From contig CAAFVA010000025.1 of NCBI GenBank assembly GCA_900766325.1, forward strand, positions 1 through 13,947: a stretch of 13,947 bases of DNA, written 5' to 3'. The notes under the pieces are model-generated. The model saw nothing but the letters and a program-made list of their open reading frames with translations. It did not search any database and was not told the origin of the DNA. Positions 5,960 to 12,916 of the stretch are shown piece after piece; the stretch's first letter is position 1; each line of letters begins with the position of its first letter. Source of the stretch: Bacilli bacterium. Lineage in GTDB: Bacteria; Bacillota_I; Bacilli_A; RF39; UBA660. Position numbers and translations under genes: made by a program.

Positions 5960-5990
5960 AAAAAAGGGCTTAATTAAAAGTCCTTTTTTT
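5960..5990. terminator. Bidirectional terminator overlapping the rnr 3' end
   Basis: A 12-bp stem (5960-5971 and 5978-5989, one G-U pair) has an AATTAA loop and T runs on both strands. On the minus strand the rnr TAA stop (5972-5970) straddles loop and stem, and the last codons of rnr form the 5' arm. Confidence 0.85.
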
Positions 5991-8099
5991 AATTTTTTGT
6001 ATTTGTTTTTTTTCTGTGGTAAATTTTATAGTTCGGTATTTTTTAGATGAATCTTTTACTATCACTTTTATTGGCATCCCAATCATATAAGTGACGCTTG
6101 TATTTTCACCTGTTAACGAATTGCTGTTTTTATTATACTTATAATTGTCATCTGGAAGATCCCTTACGCTTATTATTCCACTAAATCCTTCTTTGGTTTT
6201 AATCCTTAGATATGATGCACAAACATATGTAATTACACCTTCAAAATTCCTACCTATATTATTTTCCATGAATTCTGCCATTCTCATTTCTCTTGCTTCA
6301 CGCTCGGCCTTATCTGCTTCATTACTTCGTTCACTACAATGAATTGCAACTTCTTTAAGAAATTTATCTAGCTCATTATAGTCAAAATCGTATGTGTTAT
6401 TATATAGGTTTAATAACCGATGAACTTGTAAATCAGCATACCTTCTGATTGGAGATGTAAAATGAGTATAACATTTTAGTGCAAGTCCAAAATGCTTTAA
6501 GTTCATATTTGAATATTTTGCTCTTTTAATAGAACTAGTTATGAATAATTCTAATATAGTATCATATTCTTCACAGGTATTGATAATTTCACTTATAACA
6601 TTTTGAAGATATTTGTTTGATGTTATGCTCTTACATTTTTTGAAGTTAAGACCTATTGTTTCTAGAAAATTCAAAAAATCAGTAATGTTTTCCTCGTTTG
6701 GTGCTTCATGAACTCTGTAAATAAAAGGCAATCCCCTATTAAAAATATCTTGTGCAATTGTTTCGTTTGCTAATAACATGATGTTTTCTATAATTTCCTC
6801 AGCAACCCGTTGCGTTCTTTTCTCGAAGGATATTGTTTCACCTTTACCTTTTACTTTTATTTCAGTACTCCCTAAGTTTAAATATCCGCGCTTTTCTTTA
6901 GCTTTATTTAATATGTGTGAAATATACTGTAAGTTTTTTAAATCTTCGTAAAAGAGTTCGTATCCTTCTACTTCGACTTTATCTATCAGTATTTTATTTA
7001 CGTCTTCATAAGTCATTTTCTTTTTTGAGCATATCATACTAGGATATATTTCATAATCTACAACTTTTCCTTGTTTATTAACAATCATTTCACATGTTTT
7101 TGTTAATCTATTAACTCCAGGGTGAAGTGAACATATACCATTTGATAATTTTGCGGGTAGCATGGGGACAACCGTATTATTCATATAAACACTTGTTGCT
7201 CTGTTATAAGCTTCAGTATCGATGGCCGATCCTTCTTTTACATAGTATGGAACGTCCGCGATACAAACGTATATCTTATAATTCCCATTTGGTAGAACCT
7301 CAATTCCTACCGCATCATCTATGTCTTTTGTATCGGAACCATCAATCGTAAATATATTCTTATCCCTTAGGTCTTTTCTTCCTTCTTTTAAAGCTTTTTT
7401 CGTATCTACGGTTCCTGGTATTTTTTCTAATTCTTTGATTACCTTTTGATTAAATTCAACTTCGAAGCCATGATTATACGCAATTGTTTTTTCATCAACG
7501 TCTGGTTCATTTTTGTGCCCGATGCTTTTTGCAACAACACCGTCATATTGACTACTATAAGTAGTCAATCTTACTAGTAAGATTTCTCCAACTCCATATT
7601 TATCAATTTCTTTTTGATTAACTCTGATTCTTGTCTGTGATTTTGTATGATATGAAACAAGTACGTTTTTTCCATCAATAAATTTAACTTCACAAGAAAC
7701 TTGTTTTGCGTTTCTTTTTATAATTTTATCAACTTTTCCATATATATTTTGCTTACTATCAACAAATAATTTTTTTGCACAAATTACATCTTTTTCCAAG
7801 ATGCCTTCTGCTTCATTCTTTGGAATTATAACTTTAATATTTTGGCTGTTTGTAACTAAAACATCGCCACTCGGTAAAACATGAGCCTTGCCACAACAAA
7901 TTGAAGTTTTATTATCTAATAGGCAATAAGTATCATTTTTATTTTTATATATCATGCCTAATACTTCTAGATCATAAAGTGCCTTTGTTAAAAGTTCAGC
8001 CTCCTCACTACTTAATTTTAATACCCCTTTTAGTTCTTTTAGACCAATATTGGGACTCTTTTTTATAAGTTCCAATAACTGCTGTTCTAAAATTTCCAT
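5970..8099 (-). CDS. rnr: Ribonuclease R (RNB-family 3'-5' exoribonuclease)
   Basis: RNase R degrades structured RNA processively from the 3' end and in many bacteria works with tmRNA/SmpB in clearing defective mRNA. The 709 residues show the normal order: an N-terminal winged helix (about 1-62), two cold-shock OB domains (about 65-200), the RNB catalytic domain (about 240-570) and a C-terminal S1 domain (about 615-695). The catalytic Mg site is FTIDGSDTKDIDDAV (250-264) with D253, D259, D261 and D262. SIKRAKYS (523-530) and HFTSPIRRYADLQVHR (546-561) are RNB hallmarks. The long Lys-rich tail of E. coli RNase R is absent, as is usual in small Bacilli-type enzymes. AAGG precedes the ATG by 4 nt, with a further AAAGG upstream. 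The terminator stem is formed by its last codons. It is convergent with gpmI, not co-directional as in many Firmicutes. Confidence 0.96.
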   Translation of the reverse strand: MEILEQQLLELIKKSPNIGLKELKGVLKLSSEEAELLTKALYDLEVLGMIYKNKNDTYCLLDNKTSICCGKAHVLPSGDVLVTNSQNIKVIIPKNEAEGILEKDVICAKKLFVDSKQNIYGKVDKIIKRNAKQVSCEVKFIDGKNVLVSYHTKSQTRIRVNQKEIDKYGVGEILLVRLTTYSSQYDGVVAKSIGHKNEPDVDEKTIAYNHGFEVEFNQKVIKELEKIPGTVDTKKALKEGRKDLRDKNIFTIDGSDTKDIDDAVGIEVLPNGNYKIYVCIADVPYYVKEGSAIDTEAYNRATSVYMNNTVVPMLPAKLSNGICSLHPGVNRLTKTCEMIVNKQGKVVDYEIYPSMICSKKKMTYEDVNKILIDKVEVEGYELFYEDLKNLQYISHILNKAKEKRGYLNLGSTEIKVKGKGETISFEKRTQRVAEEIIENIMLLANETIAQDIFNRGLPFIYRVHEAPNEENITDFLNFLETIGLNFKKCKSITSNKYLQNVISEIINTCEEYDTILELFITSSIKRAKYSNMNLKHFGLALKCYTHFTSPIRRYADLQVHRLLNLYNNTYDFDYNELDKFLKEVAIHCSERSNEADKAEREAREMRMAEFMENNIGRNFEGVITYVCASYLRIKTKEGFSGIISVRDLPDDNYKYNKNSNSLTGENTSVTYMIGMPIKVIVKDSSKKYRTIKFTTEKKQIQKIKKRTFN

Positions 8100-8122
8100 A
8101 TTACCTTATACCTTTCATAATA

Positions 8123-8151
8123 ATTATACTACATGATAGGTAATATGTAAA
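8123..8151 (-). promoter_or_regulatory. Promoter of rnr
   Basis: On the minus strand TTTACA (8151-8146, 5/6 match), a 17-bp spacer and TATAAT (8128-8123) lie 23 nt before the start codon. This is the cleanest SigA promoter on that strand. Confidence 0.7.
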
Positions 8152-8167
8152 AAAAATAATTACGATA

Positions 8168-8176
8168 TGTTATAAT
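8168..8176 (+). promoter_or_regulatory. Extended -10 promoter of the four-helix membrane protein
   Basis: TGTTATAAT (TATAAT at 8171-8176) lies 21 nt before the ATG at 8198. It points away from the rnr promoter in the same 98-bp spacer and has no recognisable -35. Confidence 0.6.
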
Positions 8177-8197
8177 TATTATGAAAGAAGGTAAATT

Positions 8198-9043
8198 ATG
8201 AAACGATTTTTATTAGTTTTATTAAGTTTTTTAATATCAGTTTTAATATTAGCTTTGTGTGTTAGCTATGGTATAAAAAGCGTTGTGGTTAATATCATAT
8301 CAGACAATATTATTAAAGGTGAGATTACAAGTAACGTTATTGAAGAAATAAAGGATACTTATTCTAACGTATCATATGATTTATTAGAAGAAATTGAAAT
8401 TAATACAAAAAATAGTGATGAGGTTAATAAGATCACTCAAAAGTATCTTGGTGGTATTCTTGATTCATTATCGGGAAAAGATGAAATTGAAGTTCCAAAT
8501 ACGAAAGAAGAATTACTAACCATAATTGAGGATAACGAAAAAATCTTAAAAGAAAACGGAATTGATTTTACTGACGAACAAAAGGATCATATTACTAGTG
8601 AACTAGTTGAAAGTGGTGTTATAGATGAGGTTTATAAAAAACTATTTGATGAGCTTAAGGATAATATGAGTGATAACGAGGAAAAGTTGGTTTCAACTTA
8701 TGTGTTTATACAATCAAATACTTTTAGAATGATATGTTTTTCTTCAATTTTTATTTTACTGTTAATAATAGCTTTATTAAAACGTAGTTTTTATAGATGG
8801 AGTGTTAACCTTGGAATTTCTTTTGTTATTTCCGGCTTGTTAATAATTTTCTTACTTCCTATAATGGTAAATGAATTAGGAGATATTTTTGCATCCAAAC
8901 TAATAGGTCAAAATTTATCAACAAACATAAATAACATTGTAAATTATGGTTACGTTTGTGTTATGTTAAGTGCATTGTTTATTGTTATATATATAATAGG
9001 AAATAAAGTAACTAGGTATAACGAAAGAAAAAATGATTATTAA
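8198..9043 (+). CDS. Four-helix integral membrane protein with a large acidic loop, function unknown
   Basis: I do not recognise this 281-residue protein. An N-terminal hydrophobic helix (about 4-25) may be a signal anchor. It is followed by a 150-residue hydrophilic, acidic, mostly helical region (about 26-172, rich in E, D and K) and then three more helices (about 175-194, 202-222 and 248-268) with a basic C-terminal tail (KVTRYNERKNDY). With a short cytoplasmic N-terminus (MKR), the acidic domain would be extracytoplasmic. It has no catalytic-looking motif and no Cys pair. AAGAAGG (8185-8191) is 6 nt before the ATG. It is divergent from rnr, and the spacer between them holds back-to-back promoters. 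No terminator directly follows; the first good one downstream is at 9207-9242. Confidence 0.85.
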   Translation: MKRFLLVLLSFLISVLILALCVSYGIKSVVVNIISDNIIKGEITSNVIEEIKDTYSNVSYDLLEEIEINTKNSDEVNKITQKYLGGILDSLSGKDEIEVPNTKEELLTIIEDNEKILKENGIDFTDEQKDHITSELVESGVIDEVYKKLFDELKDNMSDNEEKLVSTYVFIQSNTFRMICFSSIFILLLIIALLKRSFYRWSVNLGISFVISGLLIIFLLPIMVNELGDIFASKLIGQNLSTNINNIVNYGYVCVMLSALFIVIYIIGNKVTRYNERKNDY

Positions 9044-9089
9044 AAAACATTGTAAATTTTGTAAATATATGTTAAAAAGGTTTATTTTA

Positions 9090-9098
9090 TGTTATGAT
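9090..9098 (+). promoter_or_regulatory. Possible extended -10 promoter in the spacer before hsp20
   Basis: TGTTATGAT (TATGAT at 9093-9098) has the TGn extension seen at other starts here, but no ribosome site or ORF follows. It could start a short RNA ending at the 9207-9242 terminator. Confidence 0.35.
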
Positions 9099-9242
9099 GT
9101 CTAATAATAAATAAGAAGTATTGAATAAGATACGAGATAAAAATGCACGGTAAAAATGTAACGTAAGTATTTAAGTAGCAAAGAATCTATTTTTAGACAT
9201 TGTATGAAAACGAAGATAAAAATTAAAAATATCTTCGTTTTT
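9097..9242 (+). ncRNA. Candidate structured non-coding RNA or 3' UTR element
   Basis: No ORF with a ribosome site is present. Long-range complementarity ATGTCTAA (9097-9104) with TTAGACAT (9193-9200) closes a domain and continues after one mismatch for four pairs (9106-9109 with 9188-9191). Inside are a small hairpin GTATT/GATAC (9118-9122 and 9129-9133), two copies of AAGTATT (9116-9122 and 9165-9171) and two of TAAAAATG (9138-9145 and 9151-9158). A strong terminator follows. I match it to no known riboswitch or 6S consensus. It may instead be the 3' UTR of the membrane protein, and if transcription starts near 9105 the closing helix is not in the RNA. Confidence 0.25.
9207..9242 (+). terminator. 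Strong terminator upstream of hsp20
   Basis: A 12-bp perfect stem, AAAACGAAGATA (9207-9218) and TATCTTCGTTTT (9230-9241), has an A/T loop and a T5 end. It insulates the hsp20 promoter from upstream transcription. Confidence 0.8.
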
Positions 9243-9288
9243 CGTATAAATGGGTAGATTTTACATATTATAAAATAGAATTAAAAAA

Positions 9289-9315
9289 TTAGCACTTTCA
9301 CTTGACAAGTGCTAA
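9289..9315 (+). promoter_or_regulatory. CIRCE operator (HrcA binding site)
   Basis: TTAGCACTT-N9-AAGTGCTAA is a perfect 9-9-9 inverted repeat. The CIRCE consensus is TTAGCACTC-N9-GAGTGCTAA; the innermost base of each arm differs, symmetrically. It covers the -35 of the hsp20 promoter, so HrcA binding should block transcription until heat stress. Confidence 0.93.
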
Positions 9316-9330
9316 AAATAGTGGTATAAC
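9302..9330 (+). promoter_or_regulatory. SigA promoter of hsp20
   Basis: TTGACA (9302-9307), a 17-bp spacer and TATAAC (9325-9330) with TGG just before the -10. The -35 lies within the CIRCE operator. Confidence 0.88.
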
Positions 9331-9354
9331 ATAATTGAAAGGAAGATGAGATAT

Positions 9355-9747
9355 ATGAGTTTATTACCAAGAAATTATTTCGGTGACTTTTTTGATGACT
9401 TCATGCCAGCAAGTAGAGATGAAAATATGAAATGTGACATCTATGAAAAAGATGGAGCTTACCATATAGAAATGGATGTTCCAGGGTTTGATAAAAGCGA
9501 AATAAAAATTGAGGCTAAGAAGGATTATTTAACAATTACAGCTGAAAAATCTAGCGAAACAAATGATGATGATAAAGATAAAAATTATATTCACCGTGAA
9601 AGAACTTATGGAAAATATCAAAGATCTTTCTACTTACATGATTTAGATTCTGAAAAGGTTAACGCGGAATTTAATAATGGAGTTTTGAAAATCACCGTTC
9701 CTAAAAAGGACGAAAATGAAGATAAAAAATTCATCGAAATAAAATAA
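9355..9747 (+). CDS. Small heat shock protein, Hsp20/alpha-crystallin family
   Basis: This is an ATP-independent holdase chaperone that forms cytosolic oligomers and keeps unfolding proteins soluble. The 130 residues have a short Phe-rich N-terminal arm (NYFGDFFDDF, 7-16), the alpha-crystallin domain (about 25-118) with MDVPGFDKSEI (40-50) and the signature AEFNNGVLKITVPK (104-117), and a short tail with the I-x-I oligomerisation motif IEI (127-129). I start at 9355 because AAAGGAAG (9338-9345) leaves 9 nt of spacing. An ATG at 9346 directly abuts that site, would add only MRY and would lie about 9 nt after the predicted transcription start. The CIRCE-controlled promoter predicts HrcA-regulated, heat-inducible, single-gene expression, closed by the terminator at 9759. 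Confidence 0.95.
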   Translation: MSLLPRNYFGDFFDDFMPASRDENMKCDIYEKDGAYHIEMDVPGFDKSEIKIEAKKDYLTITAEKSSETNDDDKDKNYIHRERTYGKYQRSFYLHDLDSEKVNAEFNNGVLKITVPKKDENEDKKFIEIK

Positions 9748-9758
9748 TTAGTAAAATA

Positions 9759-9787
9759 AAACCGGGTTATAAAAACCTGGTTTTTTT
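9759..9787 (+). terminator. Terminator of hsp20
   Basis: Stem AAACCGGGTT (9759-9768) and AACCTGGTTT (9774-9783), 10 bp with one G-U pair and a 5-nt loop, followed by T7. It lies 11 nt after the stop. Confidence 0.9.
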
Positions 9788-9813
9788 GTTATAAATACAT
9801 TATTTATAAAATG

Positions 9814-9842
9814 TTGATAAAATTTTATTATTATGATAGAAT
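9814..9842 (+). promoter_or_regulatory. Promoter of the acyltransferase gene
   Basis: TTGATA (9814-9819), a 17-bp spacer and TAGAAT (9837-9842), each 5/6 to consensus. The leader would be about 45 nt, the longest in this window. Confidence 0.55.
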
Positions 9843-9893
9843 ATGATTCGTTGTAGTATTTAGTAGTAAATAATTAAATAAAGGGTGATTTTG

Positions 9894-11051
9894 GTGCGAA
9901 AAGAACAAATACTAAAAGAGTTAGAAGATTTAAAAAGAAAAAGAGATGAAGATATAAAAGAGGGTAGATGTGTTTATGAGGTGAGAAAAGAAACAATTAA
10001 ACAAAATAAAAGATATCACTTGCCTTTATATTTAGGTTTAAAGCTTCAAAGAATTTTATCTAGATACAAGTTGCACGTTTTAAATGAATTGCCAAAAACG
10101 TATGTAAATGCACAAGGAAAGGAGTTAAATGTCTTTGATAGACCGGTTATTTTTGCTCCTAACCATGTAAGAAAAAAAGATATTGAAATGCTTTTAGAAG
10201 CGATTAAAAAGCATGTTATTTTGCTTTCTGGTGATTTTGAAAATCTTCATGGCACTTTTAGCGGAACACTACTTGAAAAAAATGGTATTATATACTTTGA
10301 TATGAGAGATGTGCTTGATACGGATGAAATAAAAAATGATAAAAAATATATAAGTGAATTAGAAGAGTATTTGAAAATAACTAAAGATCCTATTTTAGAA
10401 GAAGAATATAAAAAAGAATTAGAAGAATATAATAATAAATTAAAGAGCATAATAAACGATAGGAAAAATGTTAAACAAGTTGAAAAACAAGTTTTATTAT
10501 CACTTAAAGGTTTATTAAAGTTCTTTGAAGCTTCTTGGGATTTATCTCCTAATTTACTTGTGTATAAAGGGTATTATTCTTTAGTTCAAACTGCTGTAGA
10601 TACCAATGCTTTAGTTATTCCGGTGGTTTTTGAACAACCAGTTAATCTTGATATAAGTGATAAAGATATATATATTAAGTTTGGTAAACCAATTGATTAT
10701 TTAGAAAAATATTGTATAGCTGGTATAACTGATAATGCTAAAATAAGAAAGAATTTAACACACGAGGAAAAAAAAGAAGGGATAGAAGAGTTAAGAGATC
10801 AATTAGCAACCTTATTATATGAAATATTGGAAGAATATTGTGCTGAAAAAAGATCAAACATTCCGGATGACTATTGGGAAAAGTATAAAAAACACGTTTT
10901 ATCTGAATGGTATTTTAACGAGGAGGATATCAATAAAAAGCATTTTATTGATAAATCTGTAGTGGAGCAGAAGGATGTTTTTGAACACTTAAATAATTTA
11001 AGTGTTAATAAAAATAATGCATTTTTATTAAATAAGAGAAATCATCATTAA
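9894..11051 (+). CDS. PlsC-like lysophospholipid/1-acylglycerol-3-phosphate acyltransferase family protein
   Basis: PlsC-type enzymes move a fatty-acyl group onto a lysophospholipid in membrane lipid synthesis. The 385 residues contain the catalytic HX4D motif in APNHVRKKD (88-96; H91, D96), a block resembling the FPEGT substrate motif, FEASWDLSPN (211-220), and a hydrophobic ALVIPVVF (239-246) matching block IV. A charged coiled-coil-like insertion (about 143-205) lies between the motifs and enlarges the protein beyond the usual 200-250 residues. A charged N-terminal helix (1-40) and a 70-residue C-terminal extension follow the same pattern. No clear transmembrane helix is visible, so membrane contact is probably peripheral. 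The start is GTG 9894, 6 nt after AAAGGGTG; in-frame GTG 9885 lies inside that ribosome site and TTG 9891 is too close. Acyl donor and acceptor are unknown. Confidence 0.75.
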   Translation: MRKEQILKELEDLKRKRDEDIKEGRCVYEVRKETIKQNKRYHLPLYLGLKLQRILSRYKLHVLNELPKTYVNAQGKELNVFDRPVIFAPNHVRKKDIEMLLEAIKKHVILLSGDFENLHGTFSGTLLEKNGIIYFDMRDVLDTDEIKNDKKYISELEEYLKITKDPILEEEYKKELEEYNNKLKSIINDRKNVKQVEKQVLLSLKGLLKFFEASWDLSPNLLVYKGYYSLVQTAVDTNALVIPVVFEQPVNLDISDKDIYIKFGKPIDYLEKYCIAGITDNAKIRKNLTHEEKKEGIEELRDQLATLLYEILEEYCAEKRSNIPDDYWEKYKKHVLSEWYFNEEDINKKHFIDKSVVEQKDVFEHLNNLSVNKNNAFLLNKRNHH

Positions 11052-11066
11052 ACAATGATGGTTTTT
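11041..11066 (+). terminator. Terminator containing the acyltransferase stop codon
   Basis: Stem ATCATCATT (11041-11049) and AATGATGGT (11054-11062), 9 bp with one G-U pair and a 4-nt loop, followed by a T run. The last codons (His-His) and the first base of the TAA (11049) form the 5' arm. Confidence 0.75.
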
Positions 11067-11068
11067 AT

Positions 11069-11097
11069 TTGATATGTTTTGCTATTCATGATATACT
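11069..11097 (+). promoter_or_regulatory. Promoter of the 7TM hybrid kinase-like gene
   Basis: TTGATA (11069-11074), a 17-bp spacer and TATACT (11092-11097) preceded by TGA. Both boxes are 5/6 to consensus with an extended -10, 25 nt before the ATG. Confidence 0.75.
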
Positions 11098-11122
11098 TTA
11101 ATTATAAAATAGGAGGGTATTT

Positions 11123-12916
11123 ATGAATAACTTGTATTTTCCAATATGTGCAGTTTTAATTAATATATTAATTGTGGTTGTATTTTTCTCTAAAAAGAGG
11201 ATAAAAAGTGATGAGACCAAAGCATATTCTATCTTAATTATCATAGCACTTTTAGAATCTATTCTTGCATGTACTTTAGTTATTTTAATGAACTTATTTG
11301 GTGTTCCAAGTTATATATATAACATTCACAGAGTAGATTATATATTAATATTATCTTGGGTATGGGCTTTATTTAATTACGTTTTAATAGTGTCTTTAAA
11401 TAATAATAAGAGCCTAAAGAAAACAATTCAAAAAATAACAATTATTATAAACTTATTAATATTTATTAGTTTCTTTTTCTTAAACGTGAACGTAATTAAT
11501 GAAAATGGTATAATAGATACTAATGGCGAGGCAATGAACGTACTTGTAATAACGCTTGGTATTTATGTTGTATTGATTGTTTTATTGGTTTTAAAATCAC
11601 TAATTAAGAATATAAAAAGTTCTTCTAATAGAAAGTTTATACCATTATTTTTCCTAGCTATACTTGGTGTTATAGCACTTGTTATAAGAAGGGTGGCACC
11701 AGAGGTATTAATGATATCATTAATGGCGGCTTATGCTGATCTGATTATGTTTTTTACAATAGAAAATCCGGACGTTAAAATGATCTTCGAACTTAATAAA
11801 AATAAGAAACTTTTAGAAAGTATGAGTGAGGAAAAATCTAACTTCTTATTTAGCATGTCTCAGGACACAAAAAAGCCAATTGAGAATATTCTTGAAGTTA
11901 AGAAGATGCTTGAAAATGAAAAAGATTTAAAAACCATAGACACGGGTTTGAAAGTTATTGAAAACAACGCAAGGGGATTAAAAAATATCATTAATAACGT
12001 ACTTGATATATCAAGTATTTCATCTAGTAAGTTGGTTGTTACTAATGAAACCTACAATATATATCCACTTCTAGATACCGCTTTAAATAGCGTTAAAAGT
12101 AAAATAAATGCTAACGTAAGTTTAAGGACTAACATAAGTAAAAATATACCAACTGAATTATATGGTGATTCGGTTAAGTTAAAGCAAGTAATAACTAGTA
12201 TTTTATTTAATGCTGCTAAGTTTACTAAAGAAGGATATATAGAATTAAGTGCTAACGAGATTGTTAAGTATGACGTTTGTAGGCTTATTATTGAAATAGA
12301 AGACTCTGGAAAGGGTATGAGTGTTGAAAAATTAAATGAACTTTTAAAAAGTAACAGTGATTTAGAAGACACAGATCTTTTAAAATTGAACAATCTTGAC
12401 GTGGATTTAAAACTGGCTTTTAAGATTATAAAAAAACTTGGTGGTTTTATCAACATAAAAAGTGAAGAGAATAAGGGGAGTACTTTTACAATCGTGTTGG
12501 ACCAAAAGATAAAGCAAGAAAAAGATCCGTTTTACAGTAAGTATATATTTAATAAGAAAAAAATAATAGCTGTAAGTGATAGCGTGCAAACTTTAAAAGA
12601 TTTAAATTCTTTAGCTGGTGGTTATGATGTTGAATTTTTATCAACGATGCATGGTGGTGATTTGGTTCAAAGGGTTAAAGATGGGGAAGTATTTGACCTT
12701 ATAATATTGGAAGATGAGATGAAACCTTTATCTGCATTAGCGGTGTTAGGTGAGTTACAAGAAGTTAAAACAGGTTTTAACGTATCAACGATTGTTATGT
12801 TAAATAAAAATAAAGAATCCATTAAGGAGCATTATCTAGAGGATGGGTTTAGTGATTACATAAAAAAAGAAAATTTAGAAGAGGAGTTTAAAAGAATAAT
12901 TAAAAAATACATTTAA
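11123..12916 (+). CDS. 7TM hybrid sensor histidine kinase homologue lacking both phosphorelay residues (pseudokinase-like)
   Basis: The 597 residues carry seven membrane helices (about 5-23, 33-57, 72-91, 104-120, 138-158, 171-188 and 193-212; 7TM sensor type), a short linker, a HisKA-like dimerisation domain (about 235-300), a HATPase_c-like domain (about 345-460) and a receiver-like domain (about 476-597). The family H-box FLANMSHELRTPL reads FLFSMSQDTKKPI, with Gln at 246 in place of the phosphoacceptor His. N-box N363 (LFNAAKF), G1 (IEDSGKGM, D394) and the distal KGSTF (451-455) are kept. The Gly-rich GTGLGL segment reads LDVDLKL and no F-box is visible. In the receiver, the acidic pair is SD (485-486), the phosphoacceptor Asp is E530, the Thr is N561, and K582 remains. 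AGGAGGG precedes the ATG. There is no response regulator nearby. It may signal without phosphotransfer or sense a nucleotide; it could also be degenerate. Confidence 0.85.
   Translation: MNNLYFPICAVLINILIVVVFFSKKRIKSDETKAYSILIIIALLESILACTLVILMNLFGVPSYIYNIHRVDYILILSWVWALFNYVLIVSLNNNKSLKKTIQKITIIINLLIFISFFFLNVNVINENGIIDTNGEAMNVLVITLGIYVVLIVLLVLKSLIKNIKSSSNRKFIPLFFLAILGVIALVIRRVAPEVLMISLMAAYADLIMFFTIENPDVKMIFELNKNKKLLESMSEEKSNFLFSMSQDTKKPIENILEVKKMLENEKDLKTIDTGLKVIENNARGLKNIINNVLDISSISSSKLVVTNETYNIYPLLDTALNSVKSKINANVSLRTNISKNIPTELYGDSVKLKQVITSILFNAAKFTKEGYIELSANEIVKYDVCRLIIEIEDSGKGMSVEKLNELLKSNSDLEDTDLLKLNNLDVDLKLAFKIIKKLGGFINIKSEENKGSTFTIVLDQKIKQEKDPFYSKYIFNKKKIIAVSDSVQTLKDLNSLAGGYDVEFLSTMHGGDLVQRVKDGEVFDLIILEDEMKPLSALAVLGELQEVKTGFNVSTIVMLNKNKESIKEHYLEDGFSDYIKKENLEEEFKRIIKKYI

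Noticed and set aside
5835..6050. 71-codon frame on the plus strand
   Set aside because: It runs through terminator hairpins into rnr antisense and has no ribosome site.
9105..9206. Cyclic di-GMP (GEMM) or other known riboswitch
   Set aside because: Key conserved elements could not be aligned, and a terminator separates it from the next gene, whose control is explained by CIRCE.
9346..9354. Earlier ATG for hsp20
   Set aside because: It directly abuts the ribosome site with almost no spacing and would lie about 9 nt from the predicted transcription start.
11808..12916. Frameshifted or pseudogene histidine kinase
   Set aside because: The frame is continuous through all domains with normal codon use, a promoter, a ribosome site and a terminator; substitutions, not breaks, remove the phosphorelay residues.
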